Source: CAYZMS01 sp964479625
GTDB lineage: Bacteria; Bacteroidota; Bacteroidia; Chitinophagales; Saprospiraceae
Assembly: GCA_964479625.1 (NCBI GenBank)
Contig: CAYZMS010000032.1
Location: forward strand, 1 to 43,370
Reading direction: 5' to 3'
Length of the DNA: 43,370 nucleotides
The first letter of the stretch is position 1. Each line of letters opens with the position of its first letter. The notes under the pieces are model-generated. The model was not told where the DNA came from and did no database searches. It saw only the letters and a list, made by a program, of their open reading frames with translations. Made by a program: the position numbers and the translations under genes. Positions 24,728 to 31,376 of this stretch are shown here, in pieces.

Positions 24728-25636
24728 ATGCAATTAATGCAACACAAACGGGAAGCGTACTGGTTTTACAGTTACCTCTCCCAATTTTACGATAAGTTGG
24801 TGAACCCTCTATTTTGGACAGAACCAATGCGGGAACAATCGCTTCACCTGGCCGACCTGGATGAAGCCAATCCTTTGACGGTCATTGATGTTGGCTCCGG
24901 AACCGGTTTCACTACCCAGGGCATTGTGCAATTCATTCCCCCAGAGCAGGTTACCTGTGTAGACCAGAGCCCTCATCAAATGGCAAAAGCCAAAAAGAAA
25001 CCGGACCTACAGGGGTGCCACTTTTTACTAGGGGATGCTGAAAACCTGCCTGTGCCTGACCATTCCTTCGACCGCTATGTTTCTGCGGGTAGTATCGAGT
25101 ATTGGCCCCAGCCCGACAAGGGTATACGGGAAGCCTTTCGGGTCATCAAAGCGGGAGGAAAAGCCCTGCTCGTTGGTCCTCTAAAACCCAAAAATCCACT
25201 TGGGCGCTTCTTTGCAGACGCCTGGATGCTGTTCCCGGAAGAAACGGAATACCGAAAGTGGTATGAGGAAGCCGGTTTCCAGGATATTCAGATCGAATAC
25301 ATTCGCCCGCATTGGTTTAAAGGAAACCACGAATACGGACTGGCCATAGTCGGCACTAAACCGAAGCAAAGTACCGGTACCCAACAGGCCCCTCCATTAG
25401 TTGAACTGGAAGCTGAGCCGAAAAAAGTGACTCTGGCTGATCGTTTTCGGTTTATCTGGCGGGTATTGATCGGTTCCCTGGCGGGCTTTGTGTTTATTCC
25501 GACAGCCCTATGGGGATACCTCATGGCTTTTCTTCGTGGCGACCCCGATCGCCAACCCCTAACCCGCGAGCAATCTGTGGTCCTGACGCTCCTGGGGATC
25601 CTTTTATTGATCATCCTGCTAAATCTGATTTTCTGA
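24728..25636 (+). CDS. VTE3-type MPBQ/MSBQ methyltransferase (2-methyl-6-prenyl-benzoquinol methylase)
   Basis: The plant enzyme methylates 2-methyl-6-phytylbenzoquinol (tocopherol route) or the solanesyl analogue (plastoquinone route). The 302-residue product resembles plant VTE3 over most of its length. It has YWFYSYLSQFYDKLVNP with FWTEPMRE, SAM motif I VIDVGSGTGFTT (52-63), then DQSPHQMAKAKKK. It also has RYVSAGSIEYWPQPDKGI, GGKALLVGP and RFFADAWMLFPEETEY. Like VTE3 it has a C-terminal membrane part, here two hydrophobic segments (about 248-270 and 283-302). UbiE/MenG is the main alternative, but the SAGSIEYWP and ADAWMLFP blocks are VTE3-specific as far as I know. It lies between the ferredoxin and the VTE4-like gene. 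Confidence 0.88.
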   Translation: MQLMQHKREAYWFYSYLSQFYDKLVNPLFWTEPMREQSLHLADLDEANPLTVIDVGSGTGFTTQGIVQFIPPEQVTCVDQSPHQMAKAKKKPDLQGCHFLLGDAENLPVPDHSFDRYVSAGSIEYWPQPDKGIREAFRVIKAGGKALLVGPLKPKNPLGRFFADAWMLFPEETEYRKWYEEAGFQDIQIEYIRPHWFKGNHEYGLAIVGTKPKQSTGTQQAPPLVELEAEPKKVTLADRFRFIWRVLIGSLAGFVFIPTALWGYLMAFLRGDPDRQPLTREQSVVLTLLGILLLIILLNLIF

Positions 25637-25637
25637 T

Positions 25638-26489
25638 ATGAAACACCTCAAATTGAACGAGCGTATCGCCCATTTTTACGATCGCTCCACTCCGCTGTGG
25701 ATGAACGTTTGGGGCGAGCATATGCACCATGGGCTTTACCCTCCCAATCGCAATCGTTCAATTTCCCACCGGGAGGCTCAAATTGAAATGATCGAAGCCT
25801 TACTCCGCTGGGGAAAAGTAAAGCAGGTAGATAATATTTTGGATGCCGGATGCGGCGTCGGTGGCAGTAGCCGCTATCTTTCAAAAAAATTTGATGCACA
25901 GGTTACGGGCATTACCCTGAGCCCCATCCAGGCCCAGCGGGCAAAAGATCTAAGTAAAGCGGAGCGACTGGAAAGCTTCAATACTTTCGAAACCGGGGAC
26001 CTCCTGCAATTTCCCTTTGAAAAAAAGGCATTCGACCTGATCTGGTCCATGGAAAGTGGAGAGCATATTGCTCAAAAAGACGAAATGCTGCAGCGCTTCT
26101 TAAAACTGCTTCGCCCGGGGGGGACTCTTCTAATGGCTACCTGGTGTATCCGAAAAACCCCTCCTACCCTTTCCTCTCGTGAGCTTCACCTATTAAACCG
26201 TATTTATGATCTTTTTCATTTGCCCCCAATGATTTCTTTAACTGAGTATAAGAAAAAGCTAACTGAGCACAATTTCACAAATATTGAAACCGCTGACTGG
26301 ACTGATCAGGTAACCCCTTTTTGGCAGGCGGTAATTCGGTCCACTTTCAGTTTCAAAAGTCTAGCAGGGTTACTTCAGGCGGGATTGCCGACGATTAAAG
26401 GAGCCTGGGCCATGCGGTATATGGTGGAGGGTTACCGCCGGGGGCTGATCGAATACGGGCTTATCCGGGCTACAAAACCAAGGGCATGA
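25638..26489 (+). CDS. VTE4-type gamma-tocopherol methyltransferase
   Basis: The plant/cyanobacterial enzyme methylates gamma- to alpha-tocopherol (and delta to beta) at ring C5. The 283-residue product has the diagnostic N-terminal VWGEHMHHGLYP (24-35) and SHREAQIEMIEALL. SAM motif I reads ILDAGCGVGGSSRYL (67-81), followed by GITLSPIQAQRA, LIWSMESGEHI and a C-terminal TPFWQAVIRSTFSFKSLAGLL. These follow plant VTE4 almost block by block. It lacks any transit peptide or N-terminal anchor. The related group of sarcosine/phosphoethanolamine and sterol methyltransferases is a less likely alternative, given the SMESGEH and HMHHG motifs plus the operon. Its ATG is 1 bp after the VTE3-like stop, and its 3' end overlaps the next gene by 4 bp (ATGA). 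Confidence 0.87.
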   Translation: MKHLKLNERIAHFYDRSTPLWMNVWGEHMHHGLYPPNRNRSISHREAQIEMIEALLRWGKVKQVDNILDAGCGVGGSSRYLSKKFDAQVTGITLSPIQAQRAKDLSKAERLESFNTFETGDLLQFPFEKKAFDLIWSMESGEHIAQKDEMLQRFLKLLRPGGTLLMATWCIRKTPPTLSSRELHLLNRIYDLFHLPPMISLTEYKKKLTEHNFTNIETADWTDQVTPFWQAVIRSTFSFKSLAGLLQAGLPTIKGAWAMRYMVEGYRRGLIEYGLIRATKPRA

Positions 26490-27379
26490 AACAGTTAGGG
26501 TTATTCATTTGGTTTTCAAGGCCGCATACGGTGATCGGAACCACTTTCAGTGTGTTAGCTTTATACTTATTGACGTTTTCTTATTCGGAGACCGGAGCAT
26601 GGCATTTTGACTTACTAGCCATGAGTTGGCTGGCCTGTTTTGGGGCAAACATTTTTATCGTCGGGCTCAATCAATTGACAGATATCGAAATCGATAAGAT
26701 CAACAAACCCTACCTGCCACTGGCTTCCGGAGCCTACACCCCTAAAATCGTGCGCTGGATATTGGGGCTTTCCGTAGCTACGGCTTTACTGACAGCTGTA
26801 CTGACCGGCCCCTTTTTGCTTCTCACGGTCATTTTGAGCTTACTGTTAGGAACAGCCTACTCTCTTCCTCCTGTGCGTTTGAAACGATTTACCTTCTGGG
26901 CCGCCTTCTGCATCATTGCGGTGCGTGGATTGATCGTAAACCTGCTGTTGTTTCTTCACTTTCATTCCTACATGAACGGTCGGTACGACATCCCGCTTTT
27001 GGTGTACCTGCTCACTGGGGTCATATTTATTTACAGTATTGTCATTGCCTGGTTTAAGGATATCCCCGACATGATCGGTGACGCCGCCCATAAAATTAAG
27101 ACCCTGAGCATTCGGCTGGGCCCCAAGCGGGTTTTTTTAATGGGCAATGGATTGATTAGTGCAGCTTATCTTATTATTATTTTTATTGCTTTGACTGCTG
27201 CTCCTCAACCCGGTTTCAGGATTTTGGCAGGAGCACATCTCATTTTTCTGCTACTACTCTGGGTGGTCAACAGCAGGGTTCAACTTCAACAGATCTCTTC
27301 TGTCCGGCAATATTACCAGTTTATCTGGGTACTGTTCTTCCTGGAGTATGCCGCTTTTGCAGGGGCGAGCCTTATTTAA
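26486..27379 (+). CDS. VTE2-type homogentisate prenyltransferase (UbiA superfamily)
   Basis: Homogentisate phytyl/geranylgeranyl transferase condenses homogentisate with a prenyl diphosphate, with decarboxylation, as the committed step to tocopherols and tocotrienols. The 297-residue product has about 8-9 membrane segments. It has FSRPHTVIGTTFSVLALYL (10-28) and the first Asp motif NQLTDIEID (62-70) running into KINKPYLPLASG. The second Asp motif is KDIPDMIGD (191-199), then KTLSIRLGPKR. RPHTxxGT, DKINKPYLP and FKDIPDxxGD are hallmarks of plant and cyanobacterial HPT rather than MenA or UbiA. Chain-length preference (phytyl, geranylgeranyl or solanesyl) cannot be read. It is the last gene of the operon, overlapping the VTE4-like gene by 4 bp. 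Confidence 0.88.
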   Translation: MKQLGLFIWFSRPHTVIGTTFSVLALYLLTFSYSETGAWHFDLLAMSWLACFGANIFIVGLNQLTDIEIDKINKPYLPLASGAYTPKIVRWILGLSVATALLTAVLTGPFLLLTVILSLLLGTAYSLPPVRLKRFTFWAAFCIIAVRGLIVNLLLFLHFHSYMNGRYDIPLLVYLLTGVIFIYSIVIAWFKDIPDMIGDAAHKIKTLSIRLGPKRVFLMGNGLISAAYLIIIFIALTAAPQPGFRILAGAHLIFLLLLWVVNSRVQLQQISSVRQYYQFIWVLFFLEYAAFAGASLI

Positions 27380-27387
27380 TTTCGAAT

Positions 27388-27909
27388 TCACGATTTTCTT
27401 TTAAAGGACCAGGTCACATAGATCCTGCTGACCTCAGCCCCATCAGCCTGGCGACCAATAGTGGTGGCAACAAAGGTTTGGGGTTTCCCGGTATCAATGG
27501 CTCGTTGGATCACTTCCTGAAACTTAGGCCCGTCTTCACAGATGAAGGTAGTGCGGGAAACGGCCTTTTTGGTAAAGTCGGCCTCAAGGTGGGTAACGAG
27601 CATGGAAACCTTAGGCTGGCCAGCCATGGCCAACATGGCCAGCATTCCCGTTGATAGCTCTCCAACCCCTGCCTGGGCAGCAAAATAAATAGATTTGAAA
27701 GGGTTTTGGGTGCGCCACCCCATAGGAAGGCTTACCGAAGACCGGTCAACACTCACCTCCTCTATTCTGGCCCGCCAGTGAAGCAAAGTCGGTAATTTTT
27801 GAAGGAAGAAAAAACGCATCTTCCAGGTAGAGCGAAAGTTTCGTAAAAGCTTTTGAACGGCTTCCGATTTTGGGTCGAATACTGTGGAGGTAGGTGCGCT
27901 GGTATCCAT
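27388..27909 (-). CDS. DUF4442 hotdog-fold (thioesterase-like) protein
   Basis: The 173-residue product matches the DUF4442/YiiD C-terminal hotdog family. It has a helical N-terminus (LLRNFRSTWKMRFFFLQKLPTLLHW), VSLPMGWRTQNPFKSIYFAAQAGVGELSTGMLAM, and a C-terminal strand VYVTW-like (SRIYVTWSFKRKS). Such proteins resemble acyl-CoA thioesterases; no substrate is known. It is convergent with the prenyltransferase gene and only 8 bp from it, so a link to the prenylquinone pathway is possible but unsupported. A GCGAAAATTCGC palindrome lies in its upstream region. Confidence 0.85.
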   Translation of the reverse strand: MDTSAPTSTVFDPKSEAVQKLLRNFRSTWKMRFFFLQKLPTLLHWRARIEEVSVDRSSVSLPMGWRTQNPFKSIYFAAQAGVGELSTGMLAMLAMAGQPKVSMLVTHLEADFTKKAVSRTTFICEDGPKFQEVIQRAIDTGKPQTFVATTIGRQADGAEVSRIYVTWSFKRKS

Positions 27910-28012
27910 AGACTTATTATTTGAAAGTAACCATTACAAATGGCGGTGAAAACGGAAATTTCTACAATTATCTTTCAGGTAGGATTAAAAATACCAATTA
28001 ACCACCTACTTT

Positions 28013-28024
28013 GCGAAAATTCGC
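28013..28024. promoter_or_regulatory. GCGAAAATTCGC palindrome, second copy
   Basis: This exact 12-bp palindrome equals the core of the 22-bp palindrome at 8450-8471. It lies between the divergent DUF4442 gene (start 27909) and sucC (start 28204). It may bind the same regulator as the acyl-CoA dehydrogenase operator. Confidence 0.4.
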
Positions 28025-28129
28025 CCAACCTCTTCTTTTTTTCGCTGGGAATTCTTTTGGATTAAAGGCTCATCTTTGGTAAAAAGGGGAATAAACTACC
28101 TGTCGGCTCGAATATTTGCCGCAATTCCT

Positions 28130-28137
28130 TACTTTTG
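28130..28137 (+). promoter_or_regulatory. Candidate -7 promoter element of sucC
   Basis: TACTTTTG fits the Bacteroidota -7 consensus TAnnTTTG and lies 66 bases upstream of the sucC ATG at 28204. I see no -33 TTG at the usual distance, so confidence is limited. Confidence 0.35.
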
Positions 28138-28203
28138 AGCCGTTACAGGAAGCGGCTTATCCAGTCGTTCGCATTGGCCTTTAACCTCAAACTCAAAGCT
28201 TCA

Positions 28204-29412
28204 ATGAATCTACATGAATACCAGGGTAAATCCCTTTTAGAAAGTTATGGTGTTGCCATTCAGCGTGGAAAGTTAGCTCACACGGTCGAAGAAGCCGTAG
28301 AGGCATTTAAAGCGCTGCAGAAAGAAACGGCAACCGAATTTGCAGTGGTCAAAGCGCAGATCCATGCGGGAGGCCGTGGTAAGGGCGGTGGAGTAAAGCT
28401 GGCCAAAAATGAGGAAGAGCTTAAAGAACATGCCGGGAACATTTTAGGAATGATGCTAAAAACCCCTCAAACCCCCGGGGGAATGAAAGGCCCCGGTAAA
28501 CTGGTGCGAAAGGTACTCATAACGGAAGATTCCTACGCACCTGATTTCGATGCTAATAAAGAATTCTATGTGTCCATTTTGTTGGACCGGGAGAAGAAAT
28601 GCAATGTCATCATTTACTCCACAGAGGGGGGAGTAGATATTGAGACTGTTGCCGAACAAACCCCTCATTTGGTTCATAAGGAATGGATCGACCCTGCCCT
28701 GGGCCTACAGCCCTTCCAGGCGCGAAAAGTCGCTTTCAACCTGGGATTGAGCGGAAAGGCTTTCAAAGAGATGAACCGCTTTATTACCAGTTTGTACAAA
28801 GCTTTCGTTGGTTCGGATGCCAGCTTATTTGAAATTAACCCTTGTTTAAAAACCGGAGACGATCGTATCCTTGCCGTCGATTGTAAGGTTACGCTTGATG
28901 GCAATGCGCTCTATCGCCATAAAGACCTGGCAGAAATGCGCGATGTGGAAGAAGAAGACCCAACGGAGGTGGAAGCACAAAGCCACGGTCTGAATTTTGT
29001 CAACCTGGATGGAAATGTCGGTTGCATGGTAAATGGTGCCGGTCTGGCCATGGCCACCATGGACGTCATTAAACTTTCCGGTGGGGAACCAGCCAACTTC
29101 CTGGATGTAGGAGGTACAGCTGATGCTGCTCGGGTTGAACAAGCTTTCCGCATTATTTTACGGGACCCCAAAGTGGAAGCCATCCTCATCAATATCTTCG
29201 GAGGAATTGTACGCTGTGATCGCGTTGCTCAGGGAGTTATTGACGCCTATAAAAATATGGGAGACGAGATTCATGTCCCCATCATCGTTCGCCTGCAAGG
29301 CACCAATGCTGACCTTGCCAAAAAAATGATCGATGAATCCGGCCTCGCCGTCCGGTCGGCTATTGCCCTGCAGGAAGCAGCAGATATTGTCAACGAAGTG
29401 GTTGGAAAATAA
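28204..29412 (+). CDS. sucC: Succinyl-CoA ligase (ADP-forming) beta subunit
   Basis: SucC, with SucD, interconverts succinyl-CoA and succinate in the TCA cycle with ADP or GDP phosphorylation. The product (402 residues from the ATG at 28204) starts MNLHEYQGKSLLESYGV, the standard SucC N-terminus. An upstream in-frame extension to 28135 is not conserved in the family. It has the ATP-grasp segments VVKAQIHAGGRGKGGGVKLA, then FEINPCL, CMVNGAGLAMATMD, FLDVGGTAD and INIFGGIVRCD. sucD is not adjacent, which is common in Bacteroidota. A strong terminator follows. Confidence 0.97.
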   Translation: MNLHEYQGKSLLESYGVAIQRGKLAHTVEEAVEAFKALQKETATEFAVVKAQIHAGGRGKGGGVKLAKNEEELKEHAGNILGMMLKTPQTPGGMKGPGKLVRKVLITEDSYAPDFDANKEFYVSILLDREKKCNVIIYSTEGGVDIETVAEQTPHLVHKEWIDPALGLQPFQARKVAFNLGLSGKAFKEMNRFITSLYKAFVGSDASLFEINPCLKTGDDRILAVDCKVTLDGNALYRHKDLAEMRDVEEEDPTEVEAQSHGLNFVNLDGNVGCMVNGAGLAMATMDVIKLSGGEPANFLDVGGTADAARVEQAFRIILRDPKVEAILINIFGGIVRCDRVAQGVIDAYKNMGDEIHVPIIVRLQGTNADLAKKMIDESGLAVRSAIALQEAADIVNEVVGK

Positions 29413-29417
29413 ATTAA

Positions 29418-29470
29418 AAAGCGGGTGCTTCGATTTGCCATTGGCGTTTTGAAGCACCCGCTTTCCCTTT
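29418..29470. terminator. Bidirectional Rho-independent terminator between sucC and the decarboxylase gene
   Basis: Perfect 14-bp arms (29418-29431 and 29451-29464, AAAGCGGGTGCTTC and its complement) enclose a 19-nt loop. A T-run follows on the plus strand (to 29473) and an A-run precedes (T-rich on the minus strand). It serves both convergent genes. Confidence 0.92.
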
Positions 29471-29472
29471 TT

Positions 29473-30891
29473 TTAGCTTATCACGGGCTGAGTCGCTTTT
29501 ATAGATTCCAATAATTCGTTGAAATCCTCTATTCGGGTAAAGGGATTCGAGATAGTCGTCCTCAGGTACACTTGTCCCCGAAGAATGGTCTTCACGATAT
29601 AGAATTGCCCTAGCTCTACCAGGTTTGCCCGAATGGATTCGTTCAATGCATTCAGGTCCGAATCTCCCTTCAGATAGCGAAAACAAACGATATTACAGTC
29701 TGGCTCAACGGCTAATTCGAAATTCGGATCCTCCTTAATCAAGTGCGCAAAAGATTTCGAAAGGTCAATTACTCTGGTGACGTATTCATCGTATAAGGCT
29801 GGTGTCCCGGTCTGGAGGTTCATGAAAGCCTTGAGGCTCATCATAGTTTTAGTGCATTCGAATGTCCGCCGGGCAAGATTATACCACTCCTGTTCGCCTT
29901 CCTGTTCCCAAAGGTATTGGGCGCGCTGTGCAAATATCCGGTAATTATCATCTGCCCTTTTAAAAATGAGGGCTGTTGTGACCGAAGGGGTTAGTAACAT
30001 TTTGTGAAAATCCATAACCACACTATCGGCCCGATGTAAGCCATCTACCAGGTGTTTATATTTTTTCGAATACGTAGTGGCTGCACCATGGGCGCCATCT
30101 ACATGTAGCCAGAGCCCTTTTTCTGCGCAAAAATCTGCCAATGCATTCAGGTCGTCAAAAGAACCTGTGGAAGTAGAGCAGGCAGATCCTACCACTGCGA
30201 TGACCGAATAACCTGCATTTATGGCTATTTGAAAACTGCTTTCCAGGTTTGAAACAGCCATTTGATAACGATCATTGACGGGTACCTTTACAATTCCGCC
30301 TTCGCCCCAGCCCATGATCCGTACGGCCCGGTCTACGCAATAATGAGCTTCTTCCGAGACCAGGAGGGCCAGCTTTCTGCTATGTCCTTCTCGCCAGACG
30401 TTTTCCGTGGCTTTTGCCCTTCGGGCGGCCAGTAGGGCGGTAAGGTTTGCAAGGGTACCGCCGGAGGTTAGAATGCCTTCCGCCTGGGGACCAAATCCCA
30501 TCTGACTGGCCACCTGTCGTATCACTACCCTTTCAATCGCTGTGCCTGGAATACCCATTTCATATACCCCCATACCATTGTTGAGAAAATCACTTAGCAG
30601 ACCGGCCAGGGCGGAAATCGGTGTAGGCGGGCTGATCTGATGCCCCATATAATGTGGATGGTGCAGTTGTACGCTCTCCCGGACCACCTGATCAAACGTT
30701 TCGATGGAGTCCTGACCAGACTGCAGCACAGCCGCCCATTTTTCATAAGCATCCTTCGGATCTTCCCATCGAAAAGCCGGGCGATCATTTTTTGAATAAG
30801 CGGTAGATAAATGATCGGCCAACAACTCAATCAGGGCATGTCCCTGCTGCCGGAATGTTTCTGCATCATAGGCCTTTTCCAAGAAAGACAT
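29473..30891 (-). CDS. PLP-dependent group II decarboxylase (amino-acid decarboxylase family)
   Basis: The 472-residue product belongs to the fold-type I aromatic-amino-acid/glutamate/diaminobutyrate decarboxylase family. Its motifs are HHPHYMGHQISPP, ILTSGGTLANLTAL, the PLP-stacking His in SEEAHYCVDRA (His183), WLHVDGAHGAA (Asp265), and the Schiff-base lysine in VVMDFHKMLLTPS (Lys297). All PLP residues are intact. The DFHKM variant in place of the usual DxHKW places it away from classical TDC/GAD enzymes. 2,4-diaminobutyrate or aspartate decarboxylase-like activity is possible, but the substrate is unknown. It is convergent with sucC. Confidence 0.88.
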   Translation of the reverse strand: MSFLEKAYDAETFRQQGHALIELLADHLSTAYSKNDRPAFRWEDPKDAYEKWAAVLQSGQDSIETFDQVVRESVQLHHPHYMGHQISPPTPISALAGLLSDFLNNGMGVYEMGIPGTAIERVVIRQVASQMGFGPQAEGILTSGGTLANLTALLAARRAKATENVWREGHSRKLALLVSEEAHYCVDRAVRIMGWGEGGIVKVPVNDRYQMAVSNLESSFQIAINAGYSVIAVVGSACSTSTGSFDDLNALADFCAEKGLWLHVDGAHGAATTYSKKYKHLVDGLHRADSVVMDFHKMLLTPSVTTALIFKRADDNYRIFAQRAQYLWEQEGEQEWYNLARRTFECTKTMMSLKAFMNLQTGTPALYDEYVTRVIDLSKSFAHLIKEDPNFELAVEPDCNIVCFRYLKGDSDLNALNESIRANLVELGQFYIVKTILRGQVYLRTTISNPFTRIEDFNELLESIKATQPVIS

Positions 30892-30922
30892 AAATTAACT
30901 TTAAGAGTTAAATGTTTGATTT

Positions 30923-31081
30923 TTACAAAAAACCAGCACTGAGTAGAAGTCCACCGGCTACCAGGAAATCCGAAATAGTCCAGTTGACCTCATTGGTGAT
31001 CAACATTACCAATAAAGGAATGAAAAGGAATAACAAGGCTATAAAGCCAAAAACAAAAGAACAGGTATGGTGCAGCAGCAT
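30923..31081 (-). CDS. Small two-helix membrane protein, 52 residues
   Basis: This short minus-strand frame starts at ATG 31081. It has one strong hydrophobic helix (FVFGFIALLFLFIPLLVMLI), then TNEVNWTISDFLVAGGLLL leading into a second helix and a stop. The NEVNWTxxDFxVxGxLLL pattern resembles a group of short uncharacterised Bacteroidota membrane proteins, from memory. Relatives usually run on for a few more residues, so this one may be truncated. It is upstream of, and on the same strand as, the decarboxylase gene (31 bp gap). Confidence 0.5.
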   Translation of the reverse strand: MLLHHTCSFVFGFIALLFLFIPLLVMLITNEVNWTISDFLVAGGLLLSAGFL

Positions 31082-31376
31082 TGTAAACTGTTTAATAAAA
31101 AAGCACTTTGCTTTTCAAAGTTATTATTTTTCTTTAATTGCTCCAACTCCTGCTTCGGAGAAAAATTTCATGACCTTGCGATTCACTATAGCATGCTTTA
31201 TTTCCGGTGCAAAATAGCCTGGGTTAAGAGGCTGCAGGAGAAAGCAAAAAACAATCCAAAAAGCCAGAGTATTGGTATTGGTTTCATTGGTATTTGGTTT
31301 GTAAGGTCAATTCTACGAAAAGAAATTTCCTCAAAAATGCTTCTAAACTCTCTTTTCTATTTCCCATTTTTACAGA
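31082..31376. other. AT-rich intergenic region upstream of recQ
   Basis: This stretch should hold the recQ promoter. It contains a small A/T-flanked hairpin (AAAAGCA/TGCTTTT near 31100) that could terminate minus-strand transcripts. A 61-codon open frame on the minus strand (31124-31306) has no good start codon. I see no RNA gene. Confidence 0.3.

Noticed and set aside
24728..25636. UbiE/MenG menaquinone methyltransferase as the role of this gene
   Set aside because: The VTE3-specific blocks, C-terminal hydrophobic anchor and the VTE2/VTE4 neighbours fit better. MenG is usually shorter and has no anchor.
26486..27379. MenA (1,4-dihydroxy-2-naphthoate prenyltransferase)
   Set aside because: MenA has different first and second Asp-rich motif contexts. 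RPHTVIGT and DKINKPYLP point to homogentisate prenyltransferase.
29473..30891. Tyrosine decarboxylase or glutamate decarboxylase specificity
   Set aside because: The PLP site context (DFHKM) and overall motifs do not single out a substrate, so only the family is claimed.
31124..31306. 61-codon minus-strand open frame with a hydrophobic stretch upstream of the small membrane-protein gene
   Set aside because: The only ATG is near its 3' end, and it sits in AT-rich promoter-like DNA between genes. Without a start codon or recognisable family it is not supported.
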